Part shown: positions 1-7,158 of the stretch, piece by piece
Layout: each line of letters opens with the position of its first letter
Position numbering within the stretch: the first letter of the stretch is position 1
Assembly (NCBI GenBank): GCA_947464365.1
Contig: CANHWS010000020.1
Coordinates: forward strand, 1 to 21,860
Direction: 5' to 3'
Source: Cytophagaceae bacterium
Lineage (GTDB): Bacteria > Bacteroidota > Bacteroidia > Cytophagales > Flexibacteraceae
DNA length: 21,860 bases
Program-made: the position numbers and the translations under genes
Notes under the pieces: generated by a model
What the model was told of the DNA's origin: nothing
Seen by the model: the letters and a program-made list of their open reading frames with translations, nothing else
The model's database searches: none

Positions 1-1349
1 CTGGCCGTGATACCGTCATTGATGTTGGGATTATAAACAACCACACCAGCTCCTGGGCTTGCTACATCTGGCTTGATGTTACCTAGTGCATTAGGCCCAC
101 GGCTGCTGAACCCCGCAATGTTCCCCGCCAAGTTGACAGCACCAACAGTTAGGACAGAGTCAGCATCGCTTGGCGTTGTGATTTTACCGAACCACGGAGC
201 GCCAGATCCCCCAGTATTGCCAGCTGACACAACAACCAGAATACCAGTTGATGCTGCAATATTTGCAGCTCGGCTAATAAAAGTCCGTTGCCCATCCAGA
301 TCGGCAAGGCTGTAGTCTTGGTCTGAGTTGTCAAAAGTATTATAGCCCAAGGAGCTGTTGATCAGATCACAACCTAGGCTGTCTGCTCGCTCGGCCGCAA
401 TGACCCAATATGCACATTCAATTTCGTATTCGGTGGCTACATCTTCAGTTCGAAAAAGGAAAAAGTCCGCGGCGTAAGCTGGGCCTATTAGTTTACCTGA
501 TAGGTAACCTGCCATGATGCTCAGGACTGCACCACCATGCGCATTTTCGCGATAAACGTTGCCCACACCTCGGCGTACAAAGTCAAAAGTGCCTTTGATT
601 TGATTGTTGATGCGCATCGCCTCAAAACAATCATGGCGATCGACATTGGCAAAGCCAGCATCCAGCACCGCAATTGTCATTCCTTGGCCGAAATAGCCTG
701 CATCGTGCATCGAGTCAATCCCCAACATCAGGTTCTGCTGCCCACTTTGGCCATAGTTGAGCGAAAAGGGGTTAGCTTTTTGGGCCAGTTGGGTTGGGCC
801 AAATGGGCTTGCATTAATTCCTAAGATAGAAGCTGCCTTAGTTAGAAAGTTGCCAGTACATTTTTTTTCGGGTGCACTTGCAATGCCTGAATGTGTCCAA
901 TCACCCTTATTAGCTTTGGGCAAATAACTCAAAAGTCGGGTATCTGCTAAGCTATTAGGTTTGATCACGTTCAGACGCAGCACCTGACCCAGAGTTGCTG
1001 AATCACATTCGATGATTGCGGCATTGAGCCAGCGTGAGGTGTACCAAATGTCAGCACCTGTGGCGGCCACTTGGCTAACATAGCTGGGGTTTACAGGCCA
1101 ATCACGTTCCTGAATACTGATTCCCTGCTTATTGCGGCGGAGGACGGCCTTCGATGTTAGGTAGTCGGTTGGTTGGGCTGTGGCGAAGGGAGACCCTGCC
1201 TTATCTTTGAAATAGACGATATATCGATGAAGAGCGTTTGTCTGGGCCCGGGGATTTGCCTTGGAAGCTACAGCAATAAAAGGCCTCCAAGGTGCTATGA
1301 TAGCCATCAGCCCAGCCAAAAGCAGATATTTAAATTTTGTAAGCTTCAT
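1..1349 (-). CDS. Secreted subtilisin-like (S8) serine protease, 3' end cut by window edge
   Basis: This is the N-terminal 449 codons of an extracellular endopeptidase of the subtilase family; the gene continues beyond base 1. The N-terminus (MKLTKFKYLLLAGLMAIIA) looks like a signal peptide. The catalytic Asp is D230 in IAVLDAGF, the catalytic His is H271 in HGGAVLSIMAG, and the oxyanion-hole Asn is N378 in VVVSAGNTG. The segment FSSRGPN...IKPDVASPGAGV precedes the nucleophile Ser, which should lie just past the edge and is not visible. The frame is open throughout. An N-terminal propeptide-like region fills roughly residues 30-200. Bacteroidota proteases of this type often carry a C-terminal type IX secretion domain, which cannot be checked here. 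The start is 18 bp after the stop of the upstream lipoprotein gene, so the two are probably cotranscribed. The family is sure; the natural substrate is unknown. Confidence 0.9.
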   Translation of the reverse strand, partial: MKLTKFKYLLLAGLMAIIAPWRPFIAVASKANPRAQTNALHRYIVYFKDKAGSPFATAQPTDYLTSKAVLRRNKQGISIQERDWPVNPSYVSQVAATGADIWYTSRWLNAAIIECDSATLGQVLRLNVIKPNSLADTRLLSYLPKANKGDWTHSGIASAPEKKCTGNFLTKAASILGINASPFGPTQLAQKANPFSLNYGQSGQQNLMLGIDSMHDAGYFGQGMTIAVLDAGFANVDRHDCFEAMRINNQIKGTFDFVRRGVGNVYRENAHGGAVLSIMAGYLSGKLIGPAYAADFFLFRTEDVATEYEIECAYWVIAAERADSLGCDLINSSLGYNTFDNSDQDYSLADLDGQRTFISRAANIAASTGILVVVSAGNTGGSGAPWFGKITTPSDADSVLTVGAVNLAGNIAGFSSRGPNALGNIKPDVASPGAGVVVYNPNINDGITA

Positions 1350-1367
1350 TTTCGTTTGGTGTAGTGG

Positions 1368-2120
1368 TTATTCATTGCCAGAGGCAACTAATGTCTGGGT
1401 GAGGGATCTGCCCTGAATCACTTTCCCAAGACAACTATCAGGGTTAAAGGCCGCAATCTGGCTAGACTTGAAGATTAGACCAACGCCATCGGCATAGAGC
1501 TCAAAGCGCTGGTCTTGACCAAGGCAGCTGAAATCGTTGTATTGGCTGACTCGTAAGGTTTTTGTATAGTTGGTGCCATGTAGTGTATACGGTTTGCCAA
1601 AGTCGCGCACACGATATATAACGGGATTTTGGGTGCCGAATTGGTTGTACTGGTTTACGTTCCAGTTGCTACCCTCCCGAACAGGAAAAATCAGATTGAG
1701 ATAGGGTATGTTATTTTCGGTCCTGACTGAGGTATTTGCTGCCCTCCTGACCGACCAAAGACTATCTAGCTGCCAGCTAAGGGCGTTGTAGTCAGCCACC
1801 CGAGCTGTATCCTGATATTTGTAGCGATAAAGGCGATAGGCTTGTTGGCCACGAGGGTCGGTAAAAGTGTCACCGATTAGTTCCTTGACCAAGTAACCCA
1901 AGCGTTGGGTTGGTTGTTGGTATCGATTGATAACTTCATCCACTTTATAGATGCGGTATTGTCCTTCAGCAAGAGGGAAATAAGTATAGCCAACGTTTTG
2001 CTCGTTCGGCTCAAGAGTTGAGCTTTTGCACTGTGCCATCAGGAGTGCAATTGCGCCTAGGCAGGCCAAGATGATCAGGCCTTTGGCGGTAGTAGGGCTG
2101 GCTATTGAGGAGGTACTCAT
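1368..2120 (-). CDS. Putative exported lipoprotein of unknown function
   Basis: This 250-residue protein belongs to no family I can name. Residues 13-31 form a hydrophobic segment (LIILACLGAIALLMAQC) ending in a cysteine, which suggests a lipoprotein signal. Gln at -1 is not a canonical lipobox residue, so lipidation is uncertain. The mature part starts with a Ser/Glu/Asn-rich linker and then YFPLAEGQYRIYKVD, a pattern I associate with Bacteroidota surface or periplasmic hypothetical proteins. Two cysteines recur in the same local context near the C-terminus (SCLGQ and SCLGK) and could form a disulfide. It lies between mnmA and the S8 protease on the same strand. A long hairpin ends only 10 nt before its ATG. 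Joint expression with the protease is an inference from the 18-bp spacing. Confidence 0.7.
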   Translation of the reverse strand: MSTSSIASPTTAKGLIILACLGAIALLMAQCKSSTLEPNEQNVGYTYFPLAEGQYRIYKVDEVINRYQQPTQRLGYLVKELIGDTFTDPRGQQAYRLYRYKYQDTARVADYNALSWQLDSLWSVRRAANTSVRTENNIPYLNLIFPVREGSNWNVNQYNQFGTQNPVIYRVRDFGKPYTLHGTNYTKTLRVSQYNDFSCLGQDQRFELYADGVGLIFKSSQIAAFNPDSCLGKVIQGRSLTQTLVASGNE

Positions 2121-2130
2121 ATCAAAAGCA

Positions 2131-2172
2131 ATATAGCCAAGACTGCATCAACTATGCAAGTCTTGGCTATAT
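2131..2172 (-). terminator. Long hairpin after mnmA, immediately before the lipoprotein ATG
   Basis: Bases 2131-2144 pair perfectly with 2159-2172 (14 bp). After a single bulged base at 2158, 2145-2148 pair with 2154-2157, leaving the loop CAACT. In the minus direction the stem is followed by TGCTTTTGAT and then the ATG of the lipoprotein gene. It lies 28 bp past the mnmA stop, so it most likely terminates mnmA transcription. The T-run is short, and its closeness to the next start codon also allows a role in translation control. Confidence 0.6.
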
Positions 2173-2200
2173 CCTATTGGTGACCTACAATCATATTGTC

Positions 2201-3352
2201 CTAGGCATGCTGGTGAAGAGTGCCATGTTCGGTAGGTGCTTGGTTTTGATCTCGGTTATAGGCTTTCAGGATCCAGCCACCGCCAACGACGTCATCACCT
2301 TCGTAAAAGACAGCAGCTTGACCAGGCGCAATGGCACTTACAGGCTCGTGGAAGTCAACGATGATTTTCCCATCCTGACCGGTGATTATGGCAGGCGAAC
2401 CTGGGTCTTTGTATCTGATTTTGGTCACGGTTTCGAGCGAACGCCCCTCTAGGCTTGCATATTTGCCCATCGTAATCTGGCCAGCTACCAAGCTATCTCG
2501 ATAAAGCTCGAGGTCGCGTCCTAGAACCACTTCGTTGGTATCCTTCCGGATTTCGGTCACGAATATTGGGTAGCCTAAAGCAATCTTAAGTCCTTTACGT
2601 TGGCCTATTGTGTAAAATGGATAACCCTCGTGTTGCCCGACAACGGTACCATCTTGTAACACGAAGTTGCCTCCAGCCACTTGTTCATCTAGGCCGGGCA
2701 CACGACGGCGCAGAAAGCCTCTATAGTCATTGTCTGGTACAAAGCAGATCTCGTAGCTTTCGCTTTTGTTTACCAAGTCCATAAAGCCGCGCTCGGCAGC
2801 CATATTCCTGATTTCAGTTTTGCGAAGGTGACCCAAAGGGTACAAAGTCCGGCTTAGGCTTTCTTGGCTGATGCCCCAAAGTGCATAGCTTTGGTCCTTC
2901 AGCGTGTCGACACCCCTGCTGATGACGTAACGGTCATTTTCGTGCCTTACCTGGGCGTAGTGGCCAGTGGCTATTTTTTCGCAATCCAGCCTATCGGCAC
3001 GCTTCAGCAGGGCATCCCATTTGATGTGGGTATTACAAAGGACACAAGGGTTGGGTGTACGTCCTTCTAGGTACTCACCAGTAAAGTGATTGATGACATA
3101 GTCGCCAAACTCCTCGCGGATGTCTAGGATGTAGTGAGGGAACCCGAGCGTTACGGCAATATTGCGGGCGTCATTGATACTATCAAGGCTGCAACAACCT
3201 GTTTCCTTTTTGGACCCGCCAGCAGAGGAATAATCCCAGGTTTTCATCGTCATACCAATGACTTCGTACCCTTCTTCGTGCAGCATAACTGCCGCCACCG
3301 AGCTGTCGATGCCGCCACTCATTGCTACTAGGACGCGCCCATGCTTACTCAT
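2201..3352 (-). CDS. mnmA: tRNA-specific 2-thiouridylase MnmA
   Basis: MnmA catalyses ATP-dependent 2-thiolation of the wobble uridine U34 in tRNA for Lys, Glu and Gln, using sulfur delivered as a persulfide. The PP-loop ATP-binding motif SGGIDSS is at residues 12-18. The two catalytic cysteines are C103 in NPCVLCN and C203 in YEICFVPD. TGHYAQ (129-134) and GQRKGL are further family landmarks. At 383 residues the length is normal for MnmA. The ATG at 3352 places the P-loop at the usual distance from the N-terminus. The gene is followed by a hairpin at 2131-2172. The upstream gap (3353-3450) contains a T-rich stretch and an inverted repeat but no convincing consensus promoter. The assignment is near certain. 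Confidence 0.96.
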   Translation of the reverse strand: MSKHGRVLVAMSGGIDSSVAAVMLHEEGYEVIGMTMKTWDYSSAGGSKKETGCCSLDSINDARNIAVTLGFPHYILDIREEFGDYVINHFTGEYLEGRTPNPCVLCNTHIKWDALLKRADRLDCEKIATGHYAQVRHENDRYVISRGVDTLKDQSYALWGISQESLSRTLYPLGHLRKTEIRNMAAERGFMDLVNKSESYEICFVPDNDYRGFLRRRVPGLDEQVAGGNFVLQDGTVVGQHEGYPFYTIGQRKGLKIALGYPIFVTEIRKDTNEVVLGRDLELYRDSLVAGQITMGKYASLEGRSLETVTKIRYKDPGSPAIITGQDGKIIVDFHEPVSAIAPGQAAVFYEGDDVVGGGWILKAYNRDQNQAPTEHGTLHQHA

Positions 3353-3382
3353 AATCTCAATCGTTAATTAAAAAAATATAGT

Positions 3383-3442
3383 GTCCTAGGCCTTGCTATA
3401 GCTACCGATCATAACGATCAGGCAACAACTTTGACCTAGGAC
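3383..3442 (-). terminator. Inverted repeat plus T-tract, possible terminator of the small upstream gene
   Basis: GTCCTAGG at 3383-3390 is inverted as CCTAGGAC at 3435-3442. Shorter nested complements lie inside: TTGC with GCAA, and GATC with GATC. In the minus direction the structure is followed by ACTATATTTTTTTAATT. It sits just past the stop of the 80-residue gene at 3451, which fits a terminator. The 44-nt interior makes it weaker than a compact hairpin. Confidence 0.35.
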
Positions 3443-3450
3443 CAAAATGT

Positions 3451-3693
3451 TTAGGAAATACTAGTGCGAACCCTAGCAGTATATTGTCGCAAGGCCTGCG
3501 CATAGTTTATGCCTTCGTTTTGCATCGCTTCTTTGATTGCGATCGCAGCCAATACATGTGTGAGTTGTTCGCCCTCGTCATCACCTTCGACAGTAATTTC
3601 GAGTGGTTCTTCGTTCAGGAGGGAGTTTTCGGCAGCTGCGAGTTGTGCTAGGTTATAGCTTTCGACCACAGTTTTAATAACGGGTAGTTTCAT
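3451..3693 (-). CDS. Small conserved protein (MKLPVI type, DUF6952-like)
   Basis: This 80-residue acidic protein starts MKLPVIKTVVESYNLAQLAA. It contains VEGDDEGEQLTHVLAAIAIKEAMQ and ends in a basic ALRQYTARVRTSIS helix. From memory, the MKLPVI start and the position next to a thioredoxin-family gene match a small Bacteroidota family (DUF6952-like) of unknown function that often accompanies thioredoxin and peroxiredoxin genes. No catalytic motif, signal peptide or membrane segment is visible, so a small cytoplasmic helical protein is likely. It lies downstream of the thioredoxin gene on the same strand, but 228 bp separate them, so cotranscription is uncertain. The family assignment rests on recollection and was not tested by a search. 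Confidence 0.7.
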   Translation of the reverse strand: MKLPVIKTVVESYNLAQLAAAENSLLNEEPLEITVEGDDEGEQLTHVLAAIAIKEAMQNEGINYAQALRQYTARVRTSIS

Positions 3694-3864
3694 GATGTTG
3701 CTTTTGAAGAGATATCAGATGGAGCCCAAATCCATAAATGGCTGGAGCAGATCTAGGTTGCTCGCTAAGTGAGAAACTGAAACGAAATCTTTATTTGTTT
3801 GATATTTAAGGATTTAGGTGACTTTGTCTCAAGTGAAACTGGAGGTTAGGACACACTTTAGATC

Positions 3865-3880
3865 TGATGCTATCGCATCA
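3865..3880. repeat. Small perfect hairpin TGATGC-TATC-GCATCA
   Basis: A 6-bp perfect inverted repeat with a 4-nt loop lies 42 bp past the thioredoxin stop. It has no T-tract on the minus side, so it is at best a weak terminator. The rest of the 3694-3921 gap is AT-rich. I see no gene or consensus promoter in it. Confidence 0.3.
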
Positions 3881-3921
3881 AATTTAGCAAGACCATTCGC
3901 CCTTGAGATCCTTGGTCAATC

Positions 3922-4242
3922 CTAGATATAGAGCGTATTTAGCAGGTTTGTGACGGCATCCTCCTTACTGGCTGCTACAGAGCCTACAAGCTCACCATTG
4001 TTAAAGGTGGCAAAAAAGGGTAGGTTGGTCACCTTGGCGAGGTTTCGGGCCTCTGGATTTTGCTCGGCATTAACCTCAAGGAAGGTTACATCTTGGTATT
4101 TTTCGTCCTTGGCAATGCGCTTGAACTTAGGCGCAAATAGTTTGCAGGACCCACACCAGTCGGCATAGTACTTGACGATGACTTTTGAGTTCTCACTCAG
4201 CCGAGACTGGATGTCGGCATCGGTAGTGTTGATGATTTCCAT
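3922..4242 (-). CDS. Thioredoxin-family protein with CGSC active site
   Basis: This is a predicted cytoplasmic thiol-disulfide oxidoreductase of 106 residues. The active site is WCGSC in YYADWCGSCKLFAPKF; classical thioredoxin has CGPC, so redox potential and partners may differ. The cis-Pro loop is LPFFATF, and the last helix is SKEDAVTNLLNTL. The frame stays open upstream to an ATG at 4383, but I place the start at 4242. The fold begins there (MEIINTTDAD), and a perfect TAnnTTTG element (4282-4289) lies inside the longer version. The extra 47 residues resemble no thioredoxin extension. A DUF6952-like gene follows, as in other Bacteroidota. The peroxiredoxin that I recall often completing this cluster is absent here. 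Confidence 0.88.
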   Translation of the reverse strand: MEIINTTDADIQSRLSENSKVIVKYYADWCGSCKLFAPKFKRIAKDEKYQDVTFLEVNAEQNPEARNLAKVTNLPFFATFNNGELVGSVAASKEDAVTNLLNTLYI

Positions 4243-4281
4243 TATGGTAGTAGGCGGGTAGAAAGTCCGCTTTTGCGGATA

Positions 4282-4289
4282 CAAAGTTA
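4282..4289 (-). promoter_or_regulatory. Putative -7 element (TAACTTTG) of the thioredoxin gene
   Basis: The minus strand reads TAACTTTG, an exact match to the Bacteroidota -7 consensus TAnnTTTG, about 40 nt upstream of the ATG at 4242. No good TTTG is present 19 nt further upstream, so the promoter is tentative. It supports the short start of the thioredoxin. Confidence 0.4.
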
Positions 4290-4430
4290 ACGCAATAACA
4301 GTCTGGGTGGATGATTTGTTAGCATCAAGAAAATCTATTGGTACATAGCCACTGTCTGCACTAGTTTTGGGTTTGTTGTCCAAGTCATTAAGACGATTGG
4401 ATAACTACTGTCATCTTAAACGCGGTATCT

Positions 4431-5129
4431 ATGAACATTATCATTACAGGCGCTAGTAGTGGCGTAGGCTTGGCATTGAGCCTAGCGCTGGCTAAAGCTG
4501 GCCACCAAGTAGTCGGCCTAGCTCGTAAGGTTCAGCCCTTGGAAGATGCAGCAGCAGTTCAGGCCTTGACATTAAAGGCCGTTAGCTGCGATGTTACAGA
4601 CGCACAGCAAGTGCAACAGGTCATTAGTGATCTTGTAGGAGCATGGGGTGGCAGACTAGATGTCCTTATTAACAACGCTGCCGTTTTTGAAAAGGTACCG
4701 TTCGTGCAGCAGTCGTTTGAGCAGATCGACCGCTTAATAGATACTAACTTAAAAGGGGTGTTATATGGTACTAGGGCAGCCTTGCCCTACTTACTGGCTC
4801 AGAATTCCGGGCACATCATCATGATCAGCTCGGTGGCTGGCATTCGTGGTATCTCAGGCGAGTCTACTTACTGTAGCACCAAACATGGGGTTAACGGTTT
4901 TGCAGAGGCTTTGGCCCAAGAGGTCATTGATCAAGGTGTCAAGGTTACAACTTTATGCCCTGGGGGCATCGATACAGCCCTCTGGCACGACGGCAATCCG
5001 TATGGTGGGGACAAGTCTAAAATCATGCAGCCATCCGAGTTAGTAGATGCTGTTAACTATGTGCTATCAATGCCCAAGACCACCTTCATGAAGCGGATGG
5101 TCTTCTTCCCGACGGGCGAGTGGCATTGA
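4431..5129 (+). CDS. Short-chain dehydrogenase/reductase (SDR), NAD(P)-dependent
   Basis: This classical SDR of 232 residues oxidises or reduces an unknown alcohol/carbonyl substrate. The Rossmann cofactor motif TGASSGVG is at residues 6-13 and NNAA at 81-84. The catalytic residues are N106 (TNLKG), S134 (ISSVAG), Y147 and K151 (YCSTK). The length is typical of compact classical SDRs. C-terminal PGGIDTALW follows the usual PG motif that positions the nicotinamide. R32 after the second beta strand (GLARK) hints at NADP preference, which is an inference. The gene is divergent from the thioredoxin. It is followed after 65 bp by the TrpF-like gene, whose putative promoter overlaps this stop codon. 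Fold and chemistry are certain; the substrate is not. Confidence 0.9.
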   Translation: MNIIITGASSGVGLALSLALAKAGHQVVGLARKVQPLEDAAAVQALTLKAVSCDVTDAQQVQQVISDLVGAWGGRLDVLINNAAVFEKVPFVQQSFEQIDRLIDTNLKGVLYGTRAALPYLLAQNSGHIIMISSVAGIRGISGESTYCSTKHGVNGFAEALAQEVIDQGVKVTTLCPGGIDTALWHDGNPYGGDKSKIMQPSELVDAVNYVLSMPKTTFMKRMVFFPTGEWH

Positions 5130-5155
5130 TTTCGGTCCCGTTATGCAGATATTTG
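5126..5155 (+). promoter_or_regulatory. Possible promoter of the TrpF-like gene
   Basis: TTG at 5126-5128 is separated by exactly 19 nt from GATATTTG at 5148-5155, one mismatch from TAnnTTTG. It overlaps the SDR stop codon and would give a leader of about 35 nt before the ATG at 5195. It may be a chance match. Confidence 0.35.
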
Positions 5156-5194
5156 CCCTTCAACTGATTTCGACTAAAGTCCTAACCCAACCCT

Positions 5195-5725
5195 ATGGCA
5201 CTCTCAACTGCAGTTATGCTCAGGCGCTGCACCCATCTTTCGGAAGCCCGTTACGCAGCTGGTATGGAGGTGCAATACCTAGGTTTTTTGTTCAGCACAA
5301 CTGATACTGATGATTATCGCTCACAGACAAGGGCCATCTACGATTGGGTTGCTGGGGTCGAGCTTGTAGCCGAACTAACAGAGGCTAATCAGGCACTGGT
5401 GAATGAAGTTTTCACTACCTACCAACCCTCCGTCTGGATGGTACCTGCCGATGTTTTGCCATTACTGCCAGCAGATTCTAAGGTAGTCCTGACTGGACCA
5501 AATTATGGAGACGCGGCCAAGGCTATTGGTTATTTCCTGGAAGGAGACCAAGCCGTTGGTATGGACCTACCGGTTTGGTTACACTATACTGGTGCGCTGC
5601 AATTACCTGAAGCCACAGACATTGCCACTGTCTTAGTCCTCGATGGCAGACCAGAGGAACGCCCTGGGTTTGCCAACCTTGACCACTTGGCAGATGTACT
5701 TGAGGCACTAGAGGTAGAGGGATAA
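5195..5725 (+). CDS. Short TrpF-like beta/alpha-barrel protein of unknown function
   Basis: This 176-residue protein has an N-terminus (RRCTHLSEARYAAGMEVQYL, then GFLFS) that resembles the first beta-alpha-beta unit of phosphoribosylanthranilate isomerase. The genuine TrpF in this window reads KVCGTREV...LGIDYMGFIFF at the matching place. The Cys-Gly pair of TrpF is replaced by Cys-Thr. No equivalent of the TrpF acid motif FDAPGHNYGGNGK is visible, and the protein is 50 or more residues shorter. Activity as PRA isomerase is therefore unlikely. I recall such short barrel proteins in other Bacteroidota, often annotated as TrpF by similarity. An alternative ATG lies at 5216. The gene follows the SDR and converges with the thioesterase, with 2 bp between stops. 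Function unknown. Confidence 0.75.
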   Translation: MALSTAVMLRRCTHLSEARYAAGMEVQYLGFLFSTTDTDDYRSQTRAIYDWVAGVELVAELTEANQALVNEVFTTYQPSVWMVPADVLPLLPADSKVVLTGPNYGDAAKAIGYFLEGDQAVGMDLPVWLHYTGALQLPEATDIATVLVLDGRPEERPGFANLDHLADVLEALEVEG

Positions 5726-5727
5726 AT

Positions 5728-6117
5728 TCAAAGTTTGCTCCCCATCATCTGCTTTATCTGCTCCTTTGGCAGGATCACCTGCCCAGTCGTCCCTTCGGCT
5801 ATAACGACATCATCCACGGTGGCTACAAAGCTGCAATCAAGCCTTTTACCATCCCAGTGGGTACACCTAGCCTCAAACTTGATCGTCTGTCCTATGAAGG
5901 CCGGCGCTCGATGTTTGATTGTGATAGCTGATCCTATACCTTCTTGATGGTCGTTTTTGAGCTGCAATGCAAATAGCCTCCCAGCCCATTCAGCCTCTCT
6001 AGCAAGGGTGTAGGTGCTCATCACAGGGTGCAATGGGCCATCGCCAAAGTCAGGAGTATCTTCGGGTTTGACAGTGTAGCTATGTTGCTGGACGTTGGTC
6101 GGAACCGTATAGGGCAT
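5728..6117 (-). CDS. Hotdog-fold acyl-CoA thioesterase, FlK-like
   Basis: This 129-residue hotdog protein is likely to hydrolyse a short acyl-CoA. The segment HPVMSTYTLAREAEWAGRLF followed by IGSAITIKHRAPAFIGQTI matches the fluoroacetyl-CoA thioesterase (FlK) family. Numbered from this start, T35, E43 and H69 are spaced 8 and 26 residues apart, exactly as the FlK catalytic triad Thr42, Glu50 and His76. The substrate need not be fluoroacetyl-CoA; most family members have unknown substrates. The frame extends upstream to an ATG at 6177 (149 residues), but the added 20 residues have no family counterpart, so I use the ATG at 6117. It ends 2 bp from the stop of the convergent TrpF-like gene, with no terminator between. 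Confidence 0.82.
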   Translation of the reverse strand: MPYTVPTNVQQHSYTVKPEDTPDFGDGPLHPVMSTYTLAREAEWAGRLFALQLKNDHQEGIGSAITIKHRAPAFIGQTIKFEARCTHWDGKRLDCSFVATVDDVVIAEGTTGQVILPKEQIKQMMGSKL

Positions 6118-6255
6118 CTGGATTAATTGCTGGGATAGTAAGAGCCTTGTGGCCCCAATATCGGTCAATAGAAGCAAAGGCTAATCATCACGTCTTGGCT
6201 CTACCACCAAAGTCCTGATTTTGGGTAGGTACTAGCTAGTCAGCCCAAAGGCAGT

Positions 6256-6263
6256 TAAGTTTG
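6256..6263 (+). promoter_or_regulatory. TAAGTTTG element 4 nt upstream of the RNase H start
   Basis: This is a perfect match to the Bacteroidota -7 consensus TAnnTTTG. If used, transcription would begin at or beside the ATG at 6268, giving a leaderless message. No TTTG lies 19 nt upstream, so it could be a chance match. Confidence 0.3.
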
Positions 6264-6267
6264 CATC

Positions 6268-7089
6268 ATGGCAAAGAACAAGGCTTATGTTGTCTTCGCA
6301 GGGCACTCACCTGGGGTCTATACCGATTGGGAGGACGTTTTGGACGAAACTAAAGGGTTTTCTGGTGCTGTATACAAAGGTTACCAAACGCTAGAGGAGG
6401 CCAAAGCTGCCTACCGAAACGGAATGTTGGCTGCTCCTAAGATGGGTGTCAACAGCCCTAATTACAAACAGACCAACTCCTCAATGTCAAATGGCTCTGC
6501 AACCGGGACCGGAGGCAGTGCGCAGGGTAAGCACATAGGGGACGCCAATGCAGGTACTAAACCCACCAGTGGCCCCAAACTACGACCACTTGCAGACGAC
6601 CCGAAGGGGGGGGCAAAATCAGTACAAGGTTCAGGACCTAGTGAACTAAAATCAGTCTCACCAGCTAAATTGGCCTTGCTAAAAGGCTTTGACATCAATA
6701 GCTGGTCTGTAGATGCAGCTTGTAGTGGCAACCCTGGCCCAATGGAATATCGTGGGGTGGACAACCGAACTGGCCAAGAGTTGTTCCGGATTGGACCGGT
6801 ACGTGGCACCAACAACATCGGCGAGTTTTTGGCAATTGTTCATGCCCTTGCCTTCCAGCAGAAATTGGGCGTTAGCATCCCGATCTACTCTGACTCGGTC
6901 AATGCGATGGGTTGGGTAAAAGCTAAAAATGCCCGTACAAAGTTGCCCAATACCGCTAATACCAAAATCGTTTGGGAACTCATCAATCGGGCTACAACTT
7001 GGCTGCAGAACAATAACTACAATACCAAAATCCTGAAGTGGGACACCACCAAGTGGGGCGAAAACCCAGCTGATTTTGGCCGTAAGTAG
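6268..7089 (+). CDS. Ribonuclease H1 with N-terminal viroplasmin-like domain
   Basis: This enzyme should cleave the RNA strand of RNA-DNA hybrids, such as primers and R-loops. Residues 1-52 (YVVFAGHSPGVYTDWEDV...GYQTLEEAKAAY) form a caulimovirus viroplasmin/hybrid-binding domain as in eukaryotic RNase H1. Residues about 60-135 are a Gly/Ser/Lys-rich low-complexity linker. The RNase H domain covers about 144-273, with the DEDD set D149 (SVDAACSGNPG), E186 (NIGEFLAIVHAL), D209 (YSDSVNA) and D269 (NPADFGRK). The length of 273 is longer than single-domain bacterial RNase HI (about 150). The ATG at 6268 starts directly before the hybrid-binding domain. A TAAGTTTG element ends 5 nt before it. I would call it rnhA-like and leave the symbol empty because naming of this architecture varies. 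Confidence 0.9.
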   Translation: MAKNKAYVVFAGHSPGVYTDWEDVLDETKGFSGAVYKGYQTLEEAKAAYRNGMLAAPKMGVNSPNYKQTNSSMSNGSATGTGGSAQGKHIGDANAGTKPTSGPKLRPLADDPKGGAKSVQGSGPSELKSVSPAKLALLKGFDINSWSVDAACSGNPGPMEYRGVDNRTGQELFRIGPVRGTNNIGEFLAIVHALAFQQKLGVSIPIYSDSVNAMGWVKAKNARTKLPNTANTKIVWELINRATTWLQNNNYNTKILKWDTTKWGENPADFGRK

Positions 7090-7158
7090 TATCCGTAGTG
7101 CTTGCCGCAAGGTTTAGCTTTTGTTAGTGTCAATATTCTACAATAAACGTCCCATCCC

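Noticed and set aside
1..1349. Several plus-strand open frames over the left edge (for example 73-315 and 537-824)
   Set aside because: They are antisense to a protease frame with all visible subtilase motifs.
3922..4383. Longer thioredoxin start at 4383
   Set aside because: The extra 47 residues lack family similarity, and a putative promoter element lies within them.
6268..6423. Viroplasmin-like domain as a sign of viral DNA
   Set aside because: The domain is a standard hybrid-binding module of cellular RNase H1 and its neighbours are housekeeping genes.
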